Part shown: positions 11,130-24,184 of the stretch, in pieces
How the letters are laid out: each line of letters begins with the position of its first letter
Position numbering within the stretch: position 1 is the stretch's first letter
Assembly: GCA_032622095.1 (NCBI GenBank)
Contig: CP136069.1
Location: forward strand, 126,749,450-126,813,449
Source of the DNA: Siphonodentalium dalli
Lineage: Eukaryota; Mollusca; Scaphopoda; Gadilida; Siphonodentaliidae
Length of the DNA: 64,000 nt
Reading direction: 5' to 3'
The notes under the pieces: model-generated
The model's database searches: none
The model's input: only the letters and a program-made list of their open reading frames with translations
Told to the model about the DNA's origin: nothing
Program-made: the position numbers and the translations under genes

Positions 11130-11740
11130 GGGAGCCCGCATATGTTCTATTTACACTTTTGTGTACAAAAGGTTTGACCCCCTAAAGTTGGTACCAATAA
11201 TGGAACATTCTGAAAAACCGATTTCTTAAGTTGCGCATTCCTGGGGTTTAGGGGCTGCTGAACCCCAAAAAGTGCCAAAAATCACTTCTATTTACACTGC
11301 CGCGTACATCGATGAATTTTGGTTTGATGATACTCCTAAGTGTACTCATTAAGAAAACACAACTTAAGAAAGGGATTTTCCTGGGGTTTTCAGATAAGAA
11401 AGGGGGTCCCATGCTGAACCCCAAAACGTGATTTTTCACTTTTTTTTACACTTTCGCGTACATCCATAATTTTTTGTCTCAAAGTACTTTGATATATACT
11501 AATTATAAAAACACAACTTAAGAAGCAACTTTTCCTGGGGTTTTAAGATAAGATGGGGGTCATCGGGTCACCCCTCAAAACGTTAAAAATCACTTTTATT
11601 TGCATGATTGCATTCGTCCAACGTGTGTGTATGTGCGTACACCCCTGGAACGTTGCACTATTACAACCAATACATCCCTAAATCGATACGATCAACTTAA
11701 GAAATATATATTCATGTCGTTTTCTGATAAGAACGAGACT
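11130..11740. repeat. tandem repeat of about 150 bp, four degenerate units, in B1
   Basis: Units share TTCCTGGGGTTTT, a pair of CCCC/GGGG words, AAAATCACTTTTATTT and CGCGTACATC. The copy in B2 is at about 15633-16243. Confidence 0.75.
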
Positions 11741-11744
11741 TGTT

Positions 11745-11770
11745 ACCCCCCCCCCCCCCCCACCCCCCCA
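11745..11770. repeat. poly-C tract in B1
   Basis: A run of C with a single A interruption. The equivalent tract in B2 (about 16248-16287) is longer, so it is length-variable between copies. Confidence 0.9.
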
Positions 11771-11789
11771 CAACCCGATCCATTTTCTA

Positions 11790-12960
11790 GAACTATAAGT
11801 GAGCCAGTTTTATGAAAATTATAGCGGGAAAATCTAGTAAAATGTATACAAATGTATATATTTTCGTGAAGCTAAGACATAATGACACTTTTTGGGCCAA
11901 AATTGAAACTCACCATCCAAGATGGCCGCCAAAATGGCCGCCGGAAGTTGAAAATATGACATTTTTTCACAAATATCTTCTAGATCAATTCATGCTGTTT
12001 GGAACTGGTTGAGTAATGCAACTTTATTTTGTGTTTTGTATATTAACTGATCATTGGAGCAATTACATATGCAATTATTGGGGTCCTAACCCCTTCCGAT
12101 CCCCCACAAATTTGATTGTACAGAATGCGGTATAAAATTTCACCAAAAAAATCACAATTGGGATTCTAGTCATATTTCAACAAGAAATGAACAGAACTTT
12201 GTAATGTGAGTGAGGCATATCATTACATATGCATATTCCAAATCACTGGGAACCAAAATTCTTACTTTGGCTCAAAATGGCTGCCAATATGGCCGCCAAA
12301 ATATGGAAAATGGTAAATATACACCAGCGTGTCCTGCAATCGCTTACAAGTTGTGTTGATGTATAAAATTGGCCATTCTGCATTCTATACATTGAATACT
12401 AACATGTCTGATGCACCATGGTTAATTGTTACTATTGTCACCACTGACATCGTCAAAAATATTGGACTTTTCTCTAAAAAAAAACTTGACATAAATATTG
12501 GCAAAAATTCAGTTTTCAGGTTTGGACCATTTTTTCAGGTAAAATATAACTATCTTTGGATTGAAAGGTGTTTATTGTTTTGGTCTATCTTAAATGTGTC
12601 CCACTACGGTGTTTATAGACCAAATTGCTCAAGATGGCTTCCAAAATGGCAACCAAATTTGTAAAATGCTAATTTTTTTACATATATCCCGAACATTCTC
12701 TGCATTATCCGAAAAGGTAGCAAATTGTGACTCACTTGCTTATTATACGTGTTAGTTAATTAACTGACAACTACATGTTCTATTCCCAGTTGTCCCAGTT
12801 CCGTATGGGGCATGACAAATTCATTTTAAAGTATGTAATTTTGCCGAGAACCTCTTTTGTGGTTTCGGCCATATTTATTGAAAGGAAATGGGCAGAACTT
12901 TGAGACAGAACTGAGATGGACCATAATCTTTGGCTATTTTGGTCCATTATGATAACAAAA
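11790..12960. repeat. long degenerate units with AAGATGGC/AAAATGGC motifs in B1
   Basis: Three diverged units each contain AAGATGGCC-type or CAAAATGGC words, ATATTTCAACAAGAAATG-like and CAGAACTTTG blocks. A fourth, inverted, dispersed relative lies at 42740-43430. The copy in B2 is about 16310-17480. Confidence 0.65.
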
Positions 12961-12964
12961 AATG

Positions 12965-13990
12965 TCTACAGGATACAGTGTGGATGCCAAGATCGTAGCC
13001 AGGGAGTTACTCTGTGATCATATGTGAGGTGAATAGGTATACAGGGAGTTGTTGTATGTCATGACTGATGTGAGTATGTATACAGTGAGTGACTATATGG
13101 TTATAAGTGGGTTGTCCATGGTAAGATGCATCAAGGTATACGGGGAGAGATCATGGTCACGTGTGAGGTGAATCGGTATGCATGGAGTGACTGTATGGTG
13201 TATGATTGTGTATATCCAGTACGGGTGCACCCGGTGTGCGTGTATGGTCATTGGTGTGGTGTATGGATATAGCAACATGGTAATCTATGTGTTGATTATG
13301 TATATATGGAGTGACTGTAAGGTCATGGGTGGGATGTACATGTGTTGTCTGTATGATCATGGATGGTGTGTGTGTATAAATAGGTAGTGATGTTATGGTT
13401 ACGGGTAATGTGTATAGGTATACATGGAATGACTGTACGGTAATGATTGAATATGAATACCTGGAGTAAGCTGTGTGGACATTATCGAGCGTGTGGGTAC
13501 ATAGGGAGTGTCCTTGTGGTAACGGGTGGGATGTATATTTATATATATCGTGGATGTATTATCATTGGTGGGTGTATAGGGCTTAGCTGTATTATCGTGG
13601 ATGGCGTGTATGATTATACAGTGAATTGCTGAATGTCATGTGTGAGGTGTATATGCAAGTATGGATTGTTTGAGTGGTCGTATGTGCGGGTTTTTTGTAT
13701 ATCTGGAAGGGCTGAATGGCCATTAGTGAGGGTTACATGTATACCTGGAGTGAATCTATGGTCTAGGGTGGGCTGTATATGTATATCGAGTGGTTATATG
13801 ACTATGTGTGTCGAATAGGTATACAGGTAGTGACTATGGTTAGTGGTGAGATGAGTACATGTAGGTATACAAGTAGTGACTGTATGATCATAAATGTAAT
13901 GAACATCTATACAGGGGGTGACATGCGTATGAGTATACATGTACCTGGTGTTCCTGTTTGGTGACTCGTGTCGGTATCGTCATGTGTAGG
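12965..13990. repeat. degenerate 55-63-bp minisatellite in B1
   Basis: Recurring phrases are GGTATACAGGGAGTGACTG, ATGGTCATGTGTGAGGTG and variants. Units are diverged but in register across about 1 kb. The copy in B2 is at about 17485-18510. Confidence 0.75.
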
Positions 13991-14034
13991 TTATACCAGT
14001 ACACACACGTGTTGCTTTATTGCCATGGGCGAGG

Positions 14035-15627
14035 GATATAGCCTATATATACCATTATATAAACATTGTATAGGAAACAATAGATTTTCTGATTTACAGA
14101 TTCCATGTACATCACACGCATGCAGGGTCGGGTAACGAGTTCCAACGTCACTACTGTAATATCTAAACCGTCGCCCCAGACGTTCGAATATATTATACAG
14201 TAATGCCCAAAGTAATTGACCACTTAACCACAGCATAATTATGGGTAATTTTTCAGGATTTAGTCAGAAATATGGCTTGTTGCCATTCATCGGAAAGCTC
14301 TCGCCGAGAGCTTTCCGATGAATGGCAACAAGCCATATTTCTGATTAAATCCTTAACAATTACCCATAATTCTGCTGTGGTTAAGTGGTCAATTACTTTG
14401 GGAATTACTGTAGCTGCTATTTAACTCATGCAGTGGATGACCTATATATAATTGTTGTAGGAGTTATTGCACTTTACGAGTAAAAGGGATTATGTGCATT
14501 TTATGATTATCTCTTAAATGGTTGAGGTGTGTTTGGTGTTCAAAATCGGAGGCACAATCGATACATATTTTCCTTGTAAATTTAATTTATAAATATGAGT
14601 TTTTAACCATTACTCAAGTATTAGTTTATCATTTATAAATATGAGTTTTTAACCATTACTCAAGTATTAGTTTATCATTTATAAATATGAGTTTTTAACC
14701 GTTATTCATGTATTAGTTTATCATTTATAGATATGAATTTTTAACCATTAATGATTTTGAATTGTGCATTTCCACAGCTCATGTATTAGTTTATCACGTC
14801 AGATAAATGTCTATATATATATGTTTTAAACAAATTTAAAATCAAGACAGCTTTGGGTTAGAGACTTGATTGTGAAGTAGATTCCTGGCCCTGGAACACA
14901 TACTAATGCTGAATTGGTCATTGTCGCATGGTATTGTGCAAAAAGACACTCAGGATCCATCAATTGTGCAAAAAGACACCAGGATCCATCAATTGTGCAA
15001 AAAGACACCAGGATCCCTCAGTTGTGCAAAAAGACACCAGGATCCCTCAGTTGTGCAAAAAGACACTTAGGATCTCCAAAATGTGCATCTCAAAGTCTCG
15101 TTCGTCTGCGACAATCAAATTCAACGGAAGCGGAATACCTAAATTCAAATTCCCTTTAAATTTCACTCGATAATCACAACAAACAATTATTGTATTAATA
15201 GTTAACACGCGACTAATTTAGAATTGATTTTTTTAATGAGACGTTGAGATGCTGGATGTCTTTTTTTGTGCACATTTAGGAGATCCTGGGTTTTTTGTTG
15301 CACGAAAAAATGCGACAATGACCATTTAGCCATACTAAAGTGTAGTCTGTATAATGCTGTGGTGGTACAGTGGGAATTATAGTAAAGTTTGTCTCAGTTA
15401 CTAGACTGTCTCGGTTACTGATATCCTCTTTGGTATCCCATGTTACAGCGGTAACCTGAATGTGCGTCTTTTCGAGACAGTCCAGCCATATCATCTACAT
15501 ACCGTTTCACTATTATTATTTTGTTTTCATATTTCTCATAATTTTCTCATCGGTATTACTTGTTCCAATTTGCCCGGAACTGCACCCACATGCACAGCTA
15601 CAACGCCACGCCATCTTGTAAATAAAT
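14035..15627. repeat. A2: hybrid middle copy of segment A
   Basis: The first ~480 bp share diagnostic bases with A3 (14047, 14132, 14199, 14512-14513). The remainder shares its bases and its 46-bp array structure with A1. It contains a MITE at 14198-14410. This mosaic is what unequal crossing over between A1 and A3 would leave. Confidence 0.88.
14198..14410. mobile_element. 213-bp hairpin MITE in A2
   Basis: Duplicate of 9694-9906 carried within A2. TA flanks at 14196-14197 and 14411-14412. Its first bases are CAGTAATG as in A3, not CGGTAATG as in A1. Confidence 0.88.
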
Positions 15628-18554
15628 AGTTAGGGAGCCCGCATATGTTCTATTTACACTTTTGTGTACAAAAGGTTTGACCCCCTAAAGTTGGTACCAA
15701 TAATGGAACATTCTGAAAAACCGATTTCTTAAGTTGCGCATTCCTGGGGTTTAGGGGCTGCTGAACCCCAAAAAGTGCCAAAAATCACTTCTATTTACAC
15801 TGCCGCGTACATCGATGAATTTGGTTTGATGATACTCCTAAGTGTACTCATTAAGAAAACACAACTTAAGAAAGGGATTTTCCTGGGGTTTTCAGATAAG
15901 AAAGGGGGTCCCATGCTGAACCCCAAAACGTGATTTTTCACTTTTTTTTACACTTTCGCGTACATCCATAATTTTTTGTCTCAAAGTACTTTGATATATA
16001 CTAATTATAAAAACACAACTTAAGAAGCAACTTTTCCTGGGGTTTTAAGATAAGATGGGGGTCATCGGGTCACCCCTCAAAACGTTAAAAATCACTTTTA
16101 TTTGCATGATTGCATTCGTCCAACGTGTGTGTATGTGCGTACACCCCTGGCACGTTGCACTATTACAACCAATACATCCCTAAATCGATACGATCAACTT
16201 AAGAAATATATATTCATGTCGTTTTCTGATAAGAACGAGACTTGTTACCCCCCCCCCCCCCCCCCCCCCCACCCCCCCCCCCCCCCACAACCCGATCCAT
16301 TTTCTAGAACTATAAGTGAGCCAGTTTTTATGAAAATTATAGCGGGAAAATCTAGTAAAATGTATACAAATGTATATATTTCGTGAAGCTAAGACATAAT
16401 GACACTTTTTGGGCCAAAATTGAAACTCACCATCCAAGATGGCCGCCAAAATGGCCGCCGGAAGTTGAAAATATGACATTTTTTCACAAATATCTTCTAG
16501 ATCAATTCATGCTGTTTGGAACTGGTTGAGTAATGCAACTTTATTTTGTGTTTTGTATATTAACTGATCATTGGAGCAATTACATATGCAATTATTGGGG
16601 TCCTAACCCCTTCCGATCCCTCACAAATTTGATTGTACAGAATGCGGTATAAAATTTCACCAAAAAAATCACAATTGGGATTCTAGTCATATTTCAACAA
16701 GAAATGAACAGAACTTTGTAATGTGAGTGAGGCATATCATTACATATGCATATTCCAAATCACTGGGAACCAAAATTCTTACTTTGGCTCAAAATGGCTG
16801 CCAATATTGGCCGCCAAAATATGGAAAATGGTAAATATTACACCAGCGTGTCCTGCAATCGCTTACAAGTTGTGTTGATGTATAAAATTGGCCATTCTGC
16901 ATTCTATACATTGAATACTAACATGTCTGATGCACCATGGTTAATTGTTACTATTGTCACCACTGACATCGTCAAAAATATTGGACTTTTCTCTAAAAAA
17001 AAACTTGACATAAATATTGGCAAAAATTCAGTTTTCAGGTTTGGACCATTTTTTCAGGTAAAATATAACTATCTTTGGATTGAAAGGTGTTTATTGTTTT
17101 GGTCTATCTTAAATGTGTCCCACTACGGTGTTTATAGACCAAATTGCTCAAGATGGCTTCCAAAATGGCAACCAAATTTGTAAAATGCTAATTTTTTTTA
17201 CATATATCCCGAACATTCTCTGCATTATCCGAAAAGGTAGCAAATTGTGACTCACTTGCTTATTATACGTGTTAGTTAATTAACTGACAACTACATGTTC
17301 TATTCCCAGTTGTCCCAGTTCCGTATGGGGCATGACAAATTCATTTTAAAGTATGTAATTTTGCCGAGAACCTCTTTTGTGGTTTCGGCCATATTTATTG
17401 AAAGGAAATGGGCAGAACTTTGAGACAGAACTGAGATGGACCATAATCTTTGGCTATTTTGGTCCATTATGATAACAAAAAATGTCTACAGGATACAGTG
17501 TGGATGCCAAGATCGTAGCCAGGGAGTTACTCTGTGATCATATGTGAGGTGAATAGGTATACAGGGAGTTGTTGTATGTCATGACTGATGTGAGTATGTA
17601 TACAATGAGTGACTATATGGTTATAAGTGGGTTGTCCATGGTAAGATGCATCAAGGTATACGGGGAGAGATCATGGTCACGTGTGGGGTGAATCGGTATG
17701 CATGGAGTGACTGTATGGTGTATGATTGTGTATATCCAGTACGGGTGCATCCGGTGTGCGTGTATGGTCATTGGTGTGGTGTATGGATATAGCAACATGG
17801 TAATCTATGTGTTGATTATGTATATATGGAGTGACTGTAAGGTCATGGGTGGGATGTACATGTGTTGTCTGTATGATCATGGATGGGGTGTGTGTATAAA
17901 TAGGTAGTGATGTTATGGTTACGGGTAATGTGTATAGGTATACATGGAATGACTGTACGGTAATGATTGAATATGAATACCTGGAGTAAGCTGTGTGGAC
18001 ATTATCGAGCGTGTGGGTACATAGGGAGTGTCCTTGTGGTAACGGGTGGGATGTATATTTATATATATCGTGGATGTATTATCATTGGTGGGTGTATAGG
18101 GCTTAGCTGTATTATCGTGGATGGCGTGTATGATTATACAGTGAATTGCTGAATGTCATGTGTGAGGTGTATATGCAAGTATGGATTGTTTGAGTGGTCG
18201 TATGTGCGGGTTTTTTGTATATCTGGAAGGGCTGAATGGCCATTAGTGAGGGTTACATGTATACCTGGAGTGAATCTATGGTCTAGGGTGGGCTGTATAT
18301 GTATATCGAGTGGTTATATGACTATGTGTGTCGAATAGGTATACAGGTAGTGACTATGGTTAGTGGTGAGATGAGTACATGTAGGTATACAAGTAGTGAC
18401 TGTATGATCATAAATGTAATGAACATCTATACAGGGGGTGACATGCGTATGAGTATACATGTACCTGGTGTTCCTGTTTGGTGACTCGTGTCGGTATCGT
18501 CATGTGTAGGTTATACCAGTACACACACGTGTTGCTTTATTGCCATGGGCGAGG
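15628..18554. repeat. B2: second copy of segment B
   Basis: Near-identical to B1 with the same internal arrays. It differs in the longer C run and a few single-base changes (for example near 16809 and 17605), which points to a recent duplication. Confidence 0.9.
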
Positions 18555-20063
18555 GATATAGCCTATATATACATTATATAAACATTGTATAGGAAACAAT
18601 AGATTTTCTGATTTACAGATTCCATGTACATCACACGCATGCAGGGTCGGGTAACGAGTTCCAACGTCACTACTGTAATATCTAAACCGTCGCCCCAGAC
18701 GTTCGAATATATTATACAGTAATGCCCAAAGTAATTGACCACTTAACCACAGCATAATTATGGGTAATTTTTCAGGATTTAGTCAAAATATGGCTTGTTG
18801 CCATTCATCGGAAAGCTCTCGCCGAGAGCTTTCCGATGAATGGCAACAAGCCATATTTCTGATTAAATCCTTAACAATTACCCATAATTCTGCTGTGGTT
18901 AAGTGGTCAATTACTTTGGGAATTACTGTAGCTGCTATTTAACTCATGCAGTGGATGAGCTATATATAATTGTTGCAGGAGTTATTGCACTTTACGAGTA
19001 AAAGGGATTATGTGCATTTTATGAATATCTCTTAAATGGTTGAGGTGTGTTTGGTGTTCAAAATCGGAGGCACAATCGATACATATTTTCCTTGTAAATT
19101 TAATTTATAAATATGAGTTTTTAACCATTACTGACATTTGAATGTGCATTGTGCATTTCCACAACTCATGTATTAGTTTATCATTTATAAATATGAGTTT
19201 TTAACCATTACTCAAGTATTAGTTTATCACGTCAGATACATGTTTATATATATGTTTTAAACAAAATTAAAATTAAGACAGCTTTGGGTTAGAGACTTGA
19301 TTGTGAAGTAGATTCCTGGCCCTGGAACACATACTAATGCTGAATTGGTCATTGTCGCATGGTATCGTGCAAAAAGACACTCAGGATCCATCAATTGTGC
19401 AAAAAGACACCAGGATCCATCAATTGTGCAAAAAGACACCAGGATCCCTCAGTTGTGCAAAAAGACACCAGGATCCCTCAGTTGTGCAAAAAGACACTCA
19501 GGATCTCCAAAATGTGCATCTCAAAGTCTCGTTCGTCTGCGACAATCAAATTCAACGGTAGCGGAATACCTAAATTCAAATTCCCTTTAAATTTCACTCG
19601 ATATTCACAAACAAACAATTATTGTATTAATAGTTAACACGCGACTAATTTAGAATTGATTTTTTTAATGAGACATTGAGATGCTGGATGTCTTTTTTTG
19701 TGCACATTTAGGAGATCCTGGGGTTTTTTGGCACGAAACAATGCGACAATGACCATTTTAGCCATACTAAAGTGTAGTCTGTATAATGCTGTGGTGGTAC
19801 AGTGGGAATTATTGTAAAGATTGTCTCAGTTACTAGATTGTCTCATGCAGTTACTGGTATTCTCTTTGGTATCCCATGTTACAGCTGTAACCTGAATGTG
19901 CGTATTTTCGAGACAGTCCAACCATATCATCTACAGACCGTTTCACTATTAGTATTTTGTTTTCATATTTCTCATAACTGTCTCATCGTTATTACTTGTT
20001 CCAATTTGCCCGGAACTGCACCCACATGCACAGCTACAACGCCACGCCATCTTGTAAATAAAT
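18555..20063. repeat. A3: last, more diverged copy of segment A
   Basis: Homologous to A1 from GATATAGCCT to GTAAATAAAT, with scattered substitutions, a rearranged 46-bp array (19099-19220) and a changed block near 19720-19850. It ends at 20063, after which sequence unrelated to B follows. Confidence 0.9.
18717..18928. mobile_element. 212-bp hairpin MITE in A3
   Basis: Copy of 9694-9906 with a one-base deletion near 18785. TA flanks at 18715-18716 and 18929-18930. Confidence 0.88.
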
Positions 20064-20187
20064 GTGCCTCTGTCTGGAGGACGGTGCTTAAATGCGTGTC
20101 CGAGTGAAACCGTGGATCCTCGCGGGGCACCGTTCTCAAAAGGGACCCAACACCACCTTAAAGGCCCCCTTAATTTTCGAACCCCCC

Positions 20188-20565
20188 CCAGATCACATTA
20201 TATAAATTATATGCCATATTATATACCAATTGAAAGAGGAAGCTCCAAAACATTTTATTTTCAACTTACTCGATGTAATAAACTGAGAACATGTTGTTTT
20301 TGTTGAGAAACCGACGTGTGTTCTGTGCTCAAGTTTCTGCACAAAGTATATTATTTTCAATGGAAGGGGAATAACTCTAGTTAGATTTAGTTATTCCCCT
20401 TCCATTGAAAATAAACTATAGTTTGAATTATGTTGCATTCTGGAAGACATAACGGGGGAAATGTTTTTATTATTTCAGCTATTTTCTATTACTATATGGG
20501 CACCTTCTGAGACACAGACATTCCAAATGGTGATTAATTATAGTATCTTAATCATATTTTAAGAG
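20188..20565 (+). repeat. dispersed repeat copy 2
   Basis: Collinear with 8513-8890 from CAGATCACATTATATAAA through GGGCACCTTCTGAGA. It has an extra local inverted duplication (20350-20415, TTTTCAATGGAAGGGGAATA and its complement). It lies about 120 bp after A3. Confidence 0.8.
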
Positions 20566-21511
20566 AATATAAGAGGATGCATTGCATTATCCTAACACTA
20601 TTTATGAGAATGCACTGGCACAAGATCTAATGAAGCACCAAAAGGATTAATGCATGTGCTAACCTCTCGGAGACCCTCAAGCCACGTCCCTGGACCTAAA
20701 ATACAATAAATTATGCACCTTACCGACTCAGCGACGGGATCCTTGACTACTCGGTGCAGCCAAACCCGATCAAACAGTACCACCACAATAATGCGTGTGG
20801 TACAAAATTAGACGTCCTATACATGGGAGATCTCACAGAGGATACCCTCTAGATTGCTCCCATCGAATCACACACGTGACATGTAATCGATTCATCTTCT
20901 CGAGAACTCACAATCTGATCTCAAATTTCTTTTAGCTTCTCTAAAATAAATTGTTTTCGTTTTTATTTGTCAGGAAAATTGATGGTTGGTTTCAGATATC
21001 AACGGACATTATAATTCTGATAGCCGCAGGGGCCTGCCGATATTCTTCCGTTTACGTCCGTATCCTACATGTGTTTTGGGAAGAAATCGGGCAGTTGCTC
21101 AATATCTAGCCACGGGGCACATGTGTTCGATCCGCGCACTTGGACGTTCGCGACCAGCGGGTTATCAAGACATGTCTGCGTCAGACGATTTCAACACCGA
21201 GAATAGATCAAAATACCGTAACCAAACAGGGCGAGCGGCACCCAACTATATGTAAAACCCCGCATAATTTCTACCAGAACCGTAACACATCCGGTAACCT
21301 GGTTGAAATATATAGAGGCTCACTAAGACAATAGCGGCGTTGCCAGAATATGCGTTTTTGTTCAATTGTCTTGGTAAACCGAATAAGAAAGAAAAAAACA
21401 CGACCGTTGCTTTAACACAATATACATGTACCAAATTCAGCTTCAAATTAATGACATTTTTGTGTGTAACCCTTTCATGACGGGAGCTGCGCTAGTGCAG
21501 CATTAAATATC
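20566..21511. other. unannotated DNA
   Basis: No recognised gene. The frames at 20598-20786 (-), 20986-21255 (+) and 21246-21446 (-) resemble no family and lack splice or codon support. Near 20570-20625 are degraded words of the GAATGCATTGGCACA hairpin family. Confidence 0.5.
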
Positions 21512-21592
21512 CTGTGCCAGTGCATTCTCTTAAATAGACGAGTCTCCCATATAGGGAATCTCGCATATACATGTATAAGAGAATGCACTGGC
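21512..21592. repeat. hairpin related to the 4.7-kb element ends
   Basis: GCCAGTGCATTCTCTTA and TAAGAGAATGCACTGGC form an inverted repeat around a diverged centre. It is a degraded version of the hairpins at 3290-3357, 7858-7924 and 24340-24407. Confidence 0.65.
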
Positions 21593-22239
21593 TTACAAGG
21601 TCAGTGTAAATATTGTTAGGCCATATAAATGGACGAAATTTGCATCTTGCATGCCAACCAGCGTAAGATAATTAAATCGTATTTTTCAAAAATACATTTC
21701 CGAAAATCTAATGCTGCATGGTGAGCGTGGGCGAAACTAACTTCTTTGGTTTGAAAATTTAAAGAAGCAGTGGTGCAGTGTCAGCGCAACGTATTTCTAA
21801 ATTGCAATAGTATTTTTGCGAAACCTCTCTAATGGTTCATGGTACACCGTTCGCGATCGCTAAAAATAGCCCTACGCACATAGTATGCATGTGCATGTGG
21901 ATTTAATAAACATTGGCAATGCATTTATGGGATCATAATTTATTTCATTATAAAACTGATCGCAATCTTTCTTTTAAAAGTACCATACTAAATCATACTA
22001 AATCATACTGAAATACATTTTGACTTGTTGAATCACATTGTTGCGCATTTGAGGGATCAATGTACATTTTTGCACGGGTCAGTAAGGTATTTCAGGCATA
22101 ATAATGGGCTTGATAACATTGGTAGATCATATAATAAAACAAATATTGCATTGTTTCGAGGTTGCCATGAGGATTTATCAACCCGAGGAAGTTAATATTC
22201 ACCGAGGGCGCAAACAATGCAATAAATGTATACATGCAG
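21593..22239. other. unannotated DNA
   Basis: No gene, long repeat or inverted repeat was recognised before the 54-bp minisatellite. Confidence 0.5.
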
Positions 22240-22880
22240 TCATGAAGTGTTGCGGACTGCCAGACAAGACAGTGTGGTCGTGGGATAAAGATGAAGTGTT
22301 GCGGACTGCCAGACAAGACAGTGTGGTCGTGGGATGAAGATGTCATGAAGTGTTGCGGACTGCCAGACAAGACAGTGTGGTCGTGGGATAAAGAAGTCAT
22401 GAAGTGTTGCGGACTGCCATACAAGACAGTGTGGCCGTGGGATAAAGATGTCATGAAGTGTTGCGGACTGCCAGTCATGAAGTGTTGCGGACTGCCAGAC
22501 AAGACAGTGTGGCCGTGGGATAAAGATGTCATGAAGTGTTGCGGACTCCCAGTCATGAAGTGTTGCGGACTGCCAGACAAGACAGTGTGGTCGTGGGATA
22601 AAGATGAAGTGTTGCGGACTGCTAGACAAGACAGTGTGGTCGTGGGATAAAGATGTCATGAAGTGTTGCGGACTGCCAGACAAGACAGTGTGGCCGTGGG
22701 ATAAAGATGTCATGAAGTGTTGCGGACTGCCAGACAAGACAGTGTGGTCGATAAATGTATACATGCAGTCTTGAAGTGTTGCGGACTGCCAGACAAGACA
22801 GTGTGGTCGATAAATGTATACATGCAGTCATGAAGTGTTGCGGACTGCCGGACAAGACAGTGTGGCCGTGGGATAAAGAT
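22240..22880. repeat. 54-bp minisatellite, about 13 units
   Basis: Units contain GTCATGAAGTGTTGCGGACT and CAGACAAGACAGTGTGG. Most are 54 bp; some lack GTCAT and some carry an ATAAATGTATACATGCA variant. Because 54 is a multiple of three, several frames on both strands stay open for up to 174 codons. These are repeat artefacts, not genes. Confidence 0.93.
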
Positions 22881-24184
22881 GTCAACGTGTGCATATACTT
22901 ACTTATCTATATACTTAGCTTAATTCGGAATATTCATTTTTATATCGATTGTCTTTACTTCACATGCGTGCTTCTCGCTTGTATAAATAAAAAGTATCTC
23001 ATCGAGTGTTTAGAAGTACAGAGCAAGAACATGCGTGCAGACTGTCACTGCATGGCTCCATTATCCTCCATACATGTGTTTCGACTTGGGAAAACCACAG
23101 GTCACCGTGACATGTGTGGCTTTCTCGTAACGTATTTTTTTTTATTTCGAACACGATCCTTATATTGCGTTTAAGCACATATTGACGGTCCACCCAAACA
23201 AGCCACCGTAGATACATGTACACCGTCAATCGATAACCGTCAATCGATAATATGTTTTACCTGGACCGTCTAATTACATGGTTTATTTGTCCGTTTAAGG
23301 TATATGAAACGCAAAACGTGCGTTCGCATGGGTAGACAAGTGCATTTTTTAAAGCTTGATGTTATAGAGACATGCATGCACTACTGCCTAAACCTGGTTT
23401 GCACGGCTGGAACAGGTTGAAACCGAAGATGAAGAATGCGTCACTTAAACCTGCGGTTTCGTGTTTAAACAATATGCGGATTTCGCTGTCAAACGGCGGT
23501 TTAAACAAAGAGGTTTATATCTGTATAGATCAGGTTTAAACCGGAGATGAAGGATCCGACCTCGGTGTTCTTATATTAGGGTACATAAGTATTGTATCGA
23601 CAGCAAACTTTTGCGGGCGTGCAACTCCTGTTCTGTTATTGGCCGCATTTTGCTCAGATATTTTTTGTATGTCGCCTATGTTGTTGACATGTTAGAATGT
23701 TTGTCTTTGCTACAAGTTTCGATGCATATATATGAGACCATGTCTATATAGTCGCAGTGGTCACGTCGACTCTGGTCACTCTCTGGCAATAGTAACACAC
23801 GTCACAGAGTTACGCGTACGTTAATATGGACGTGTCTATTAATGCCAAACCTAGTGCACTTAAAATACCAGCATTCGCTTTAGCTATCGAGACATTTTAT
23901 TTCCGCAGCATACCAGCACTTATAAATCATCAGGTATACTGCACTTGCGCCGGGAGAATGTTCAATGAAAATACATGTTTATGTTTTATGTCCAATGTAG
24001 TCTAGACGTATTGATCCATGCGATCACACAGTATATGTTGGCACTGAATCATAAAGAAAGAAGCCAATTATATCCATACCATGGATATACTCTACCCATT
24101 TCGAGCGTATAAAAGGAAGATTAAGACTGCAATATATATGGTCCGTCAATGTTTCCAGGTTTTAAGGGTATTATTACTCATTAA
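22881..24184. other. unannotated DNA
   Basis: No gene recognised. Around 23380-23560 the word GGTTTAAAC recurs several times in either orientation (a loose, degenerate repeat). Confidence 0.5.

Larger units (their letters stand above)
11125..14034. repeat. B1: first copy of segment B
   Basis: Segment B consists almost entirely of three internal repeat fields (about 150-bp units, AAGATGGCC-containing units, and a GTATACA-type minisatellite) plus a C run. It is nearly identical to B2 (15628-18554), apart from the length of the C run and scattered substitutions. No protein is recognised. Confidence 0.9.

Noticed and set aside
11900-12310. AAGATGGCCGCC words as YY1-type binding sites
   Set aside because: The YY1 consensus needs ATGGCGG; these read ATGGCCGCC. 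The words are also part of a repeat, so no regulatory claim is made.
9531-20063. A segments as retroviral-type LTRs
   Set aside because: No TG...CA ends, no target duplication, no primer-binding site and no pol-like coding in B.
22092-22894. Long open frames on both strands (up to 174 codons) as repeat proteins
   Set aside because: All arise from one stop-free 54-bp DNA unit. Frames on both strands are equally open, so there is no coding preference.
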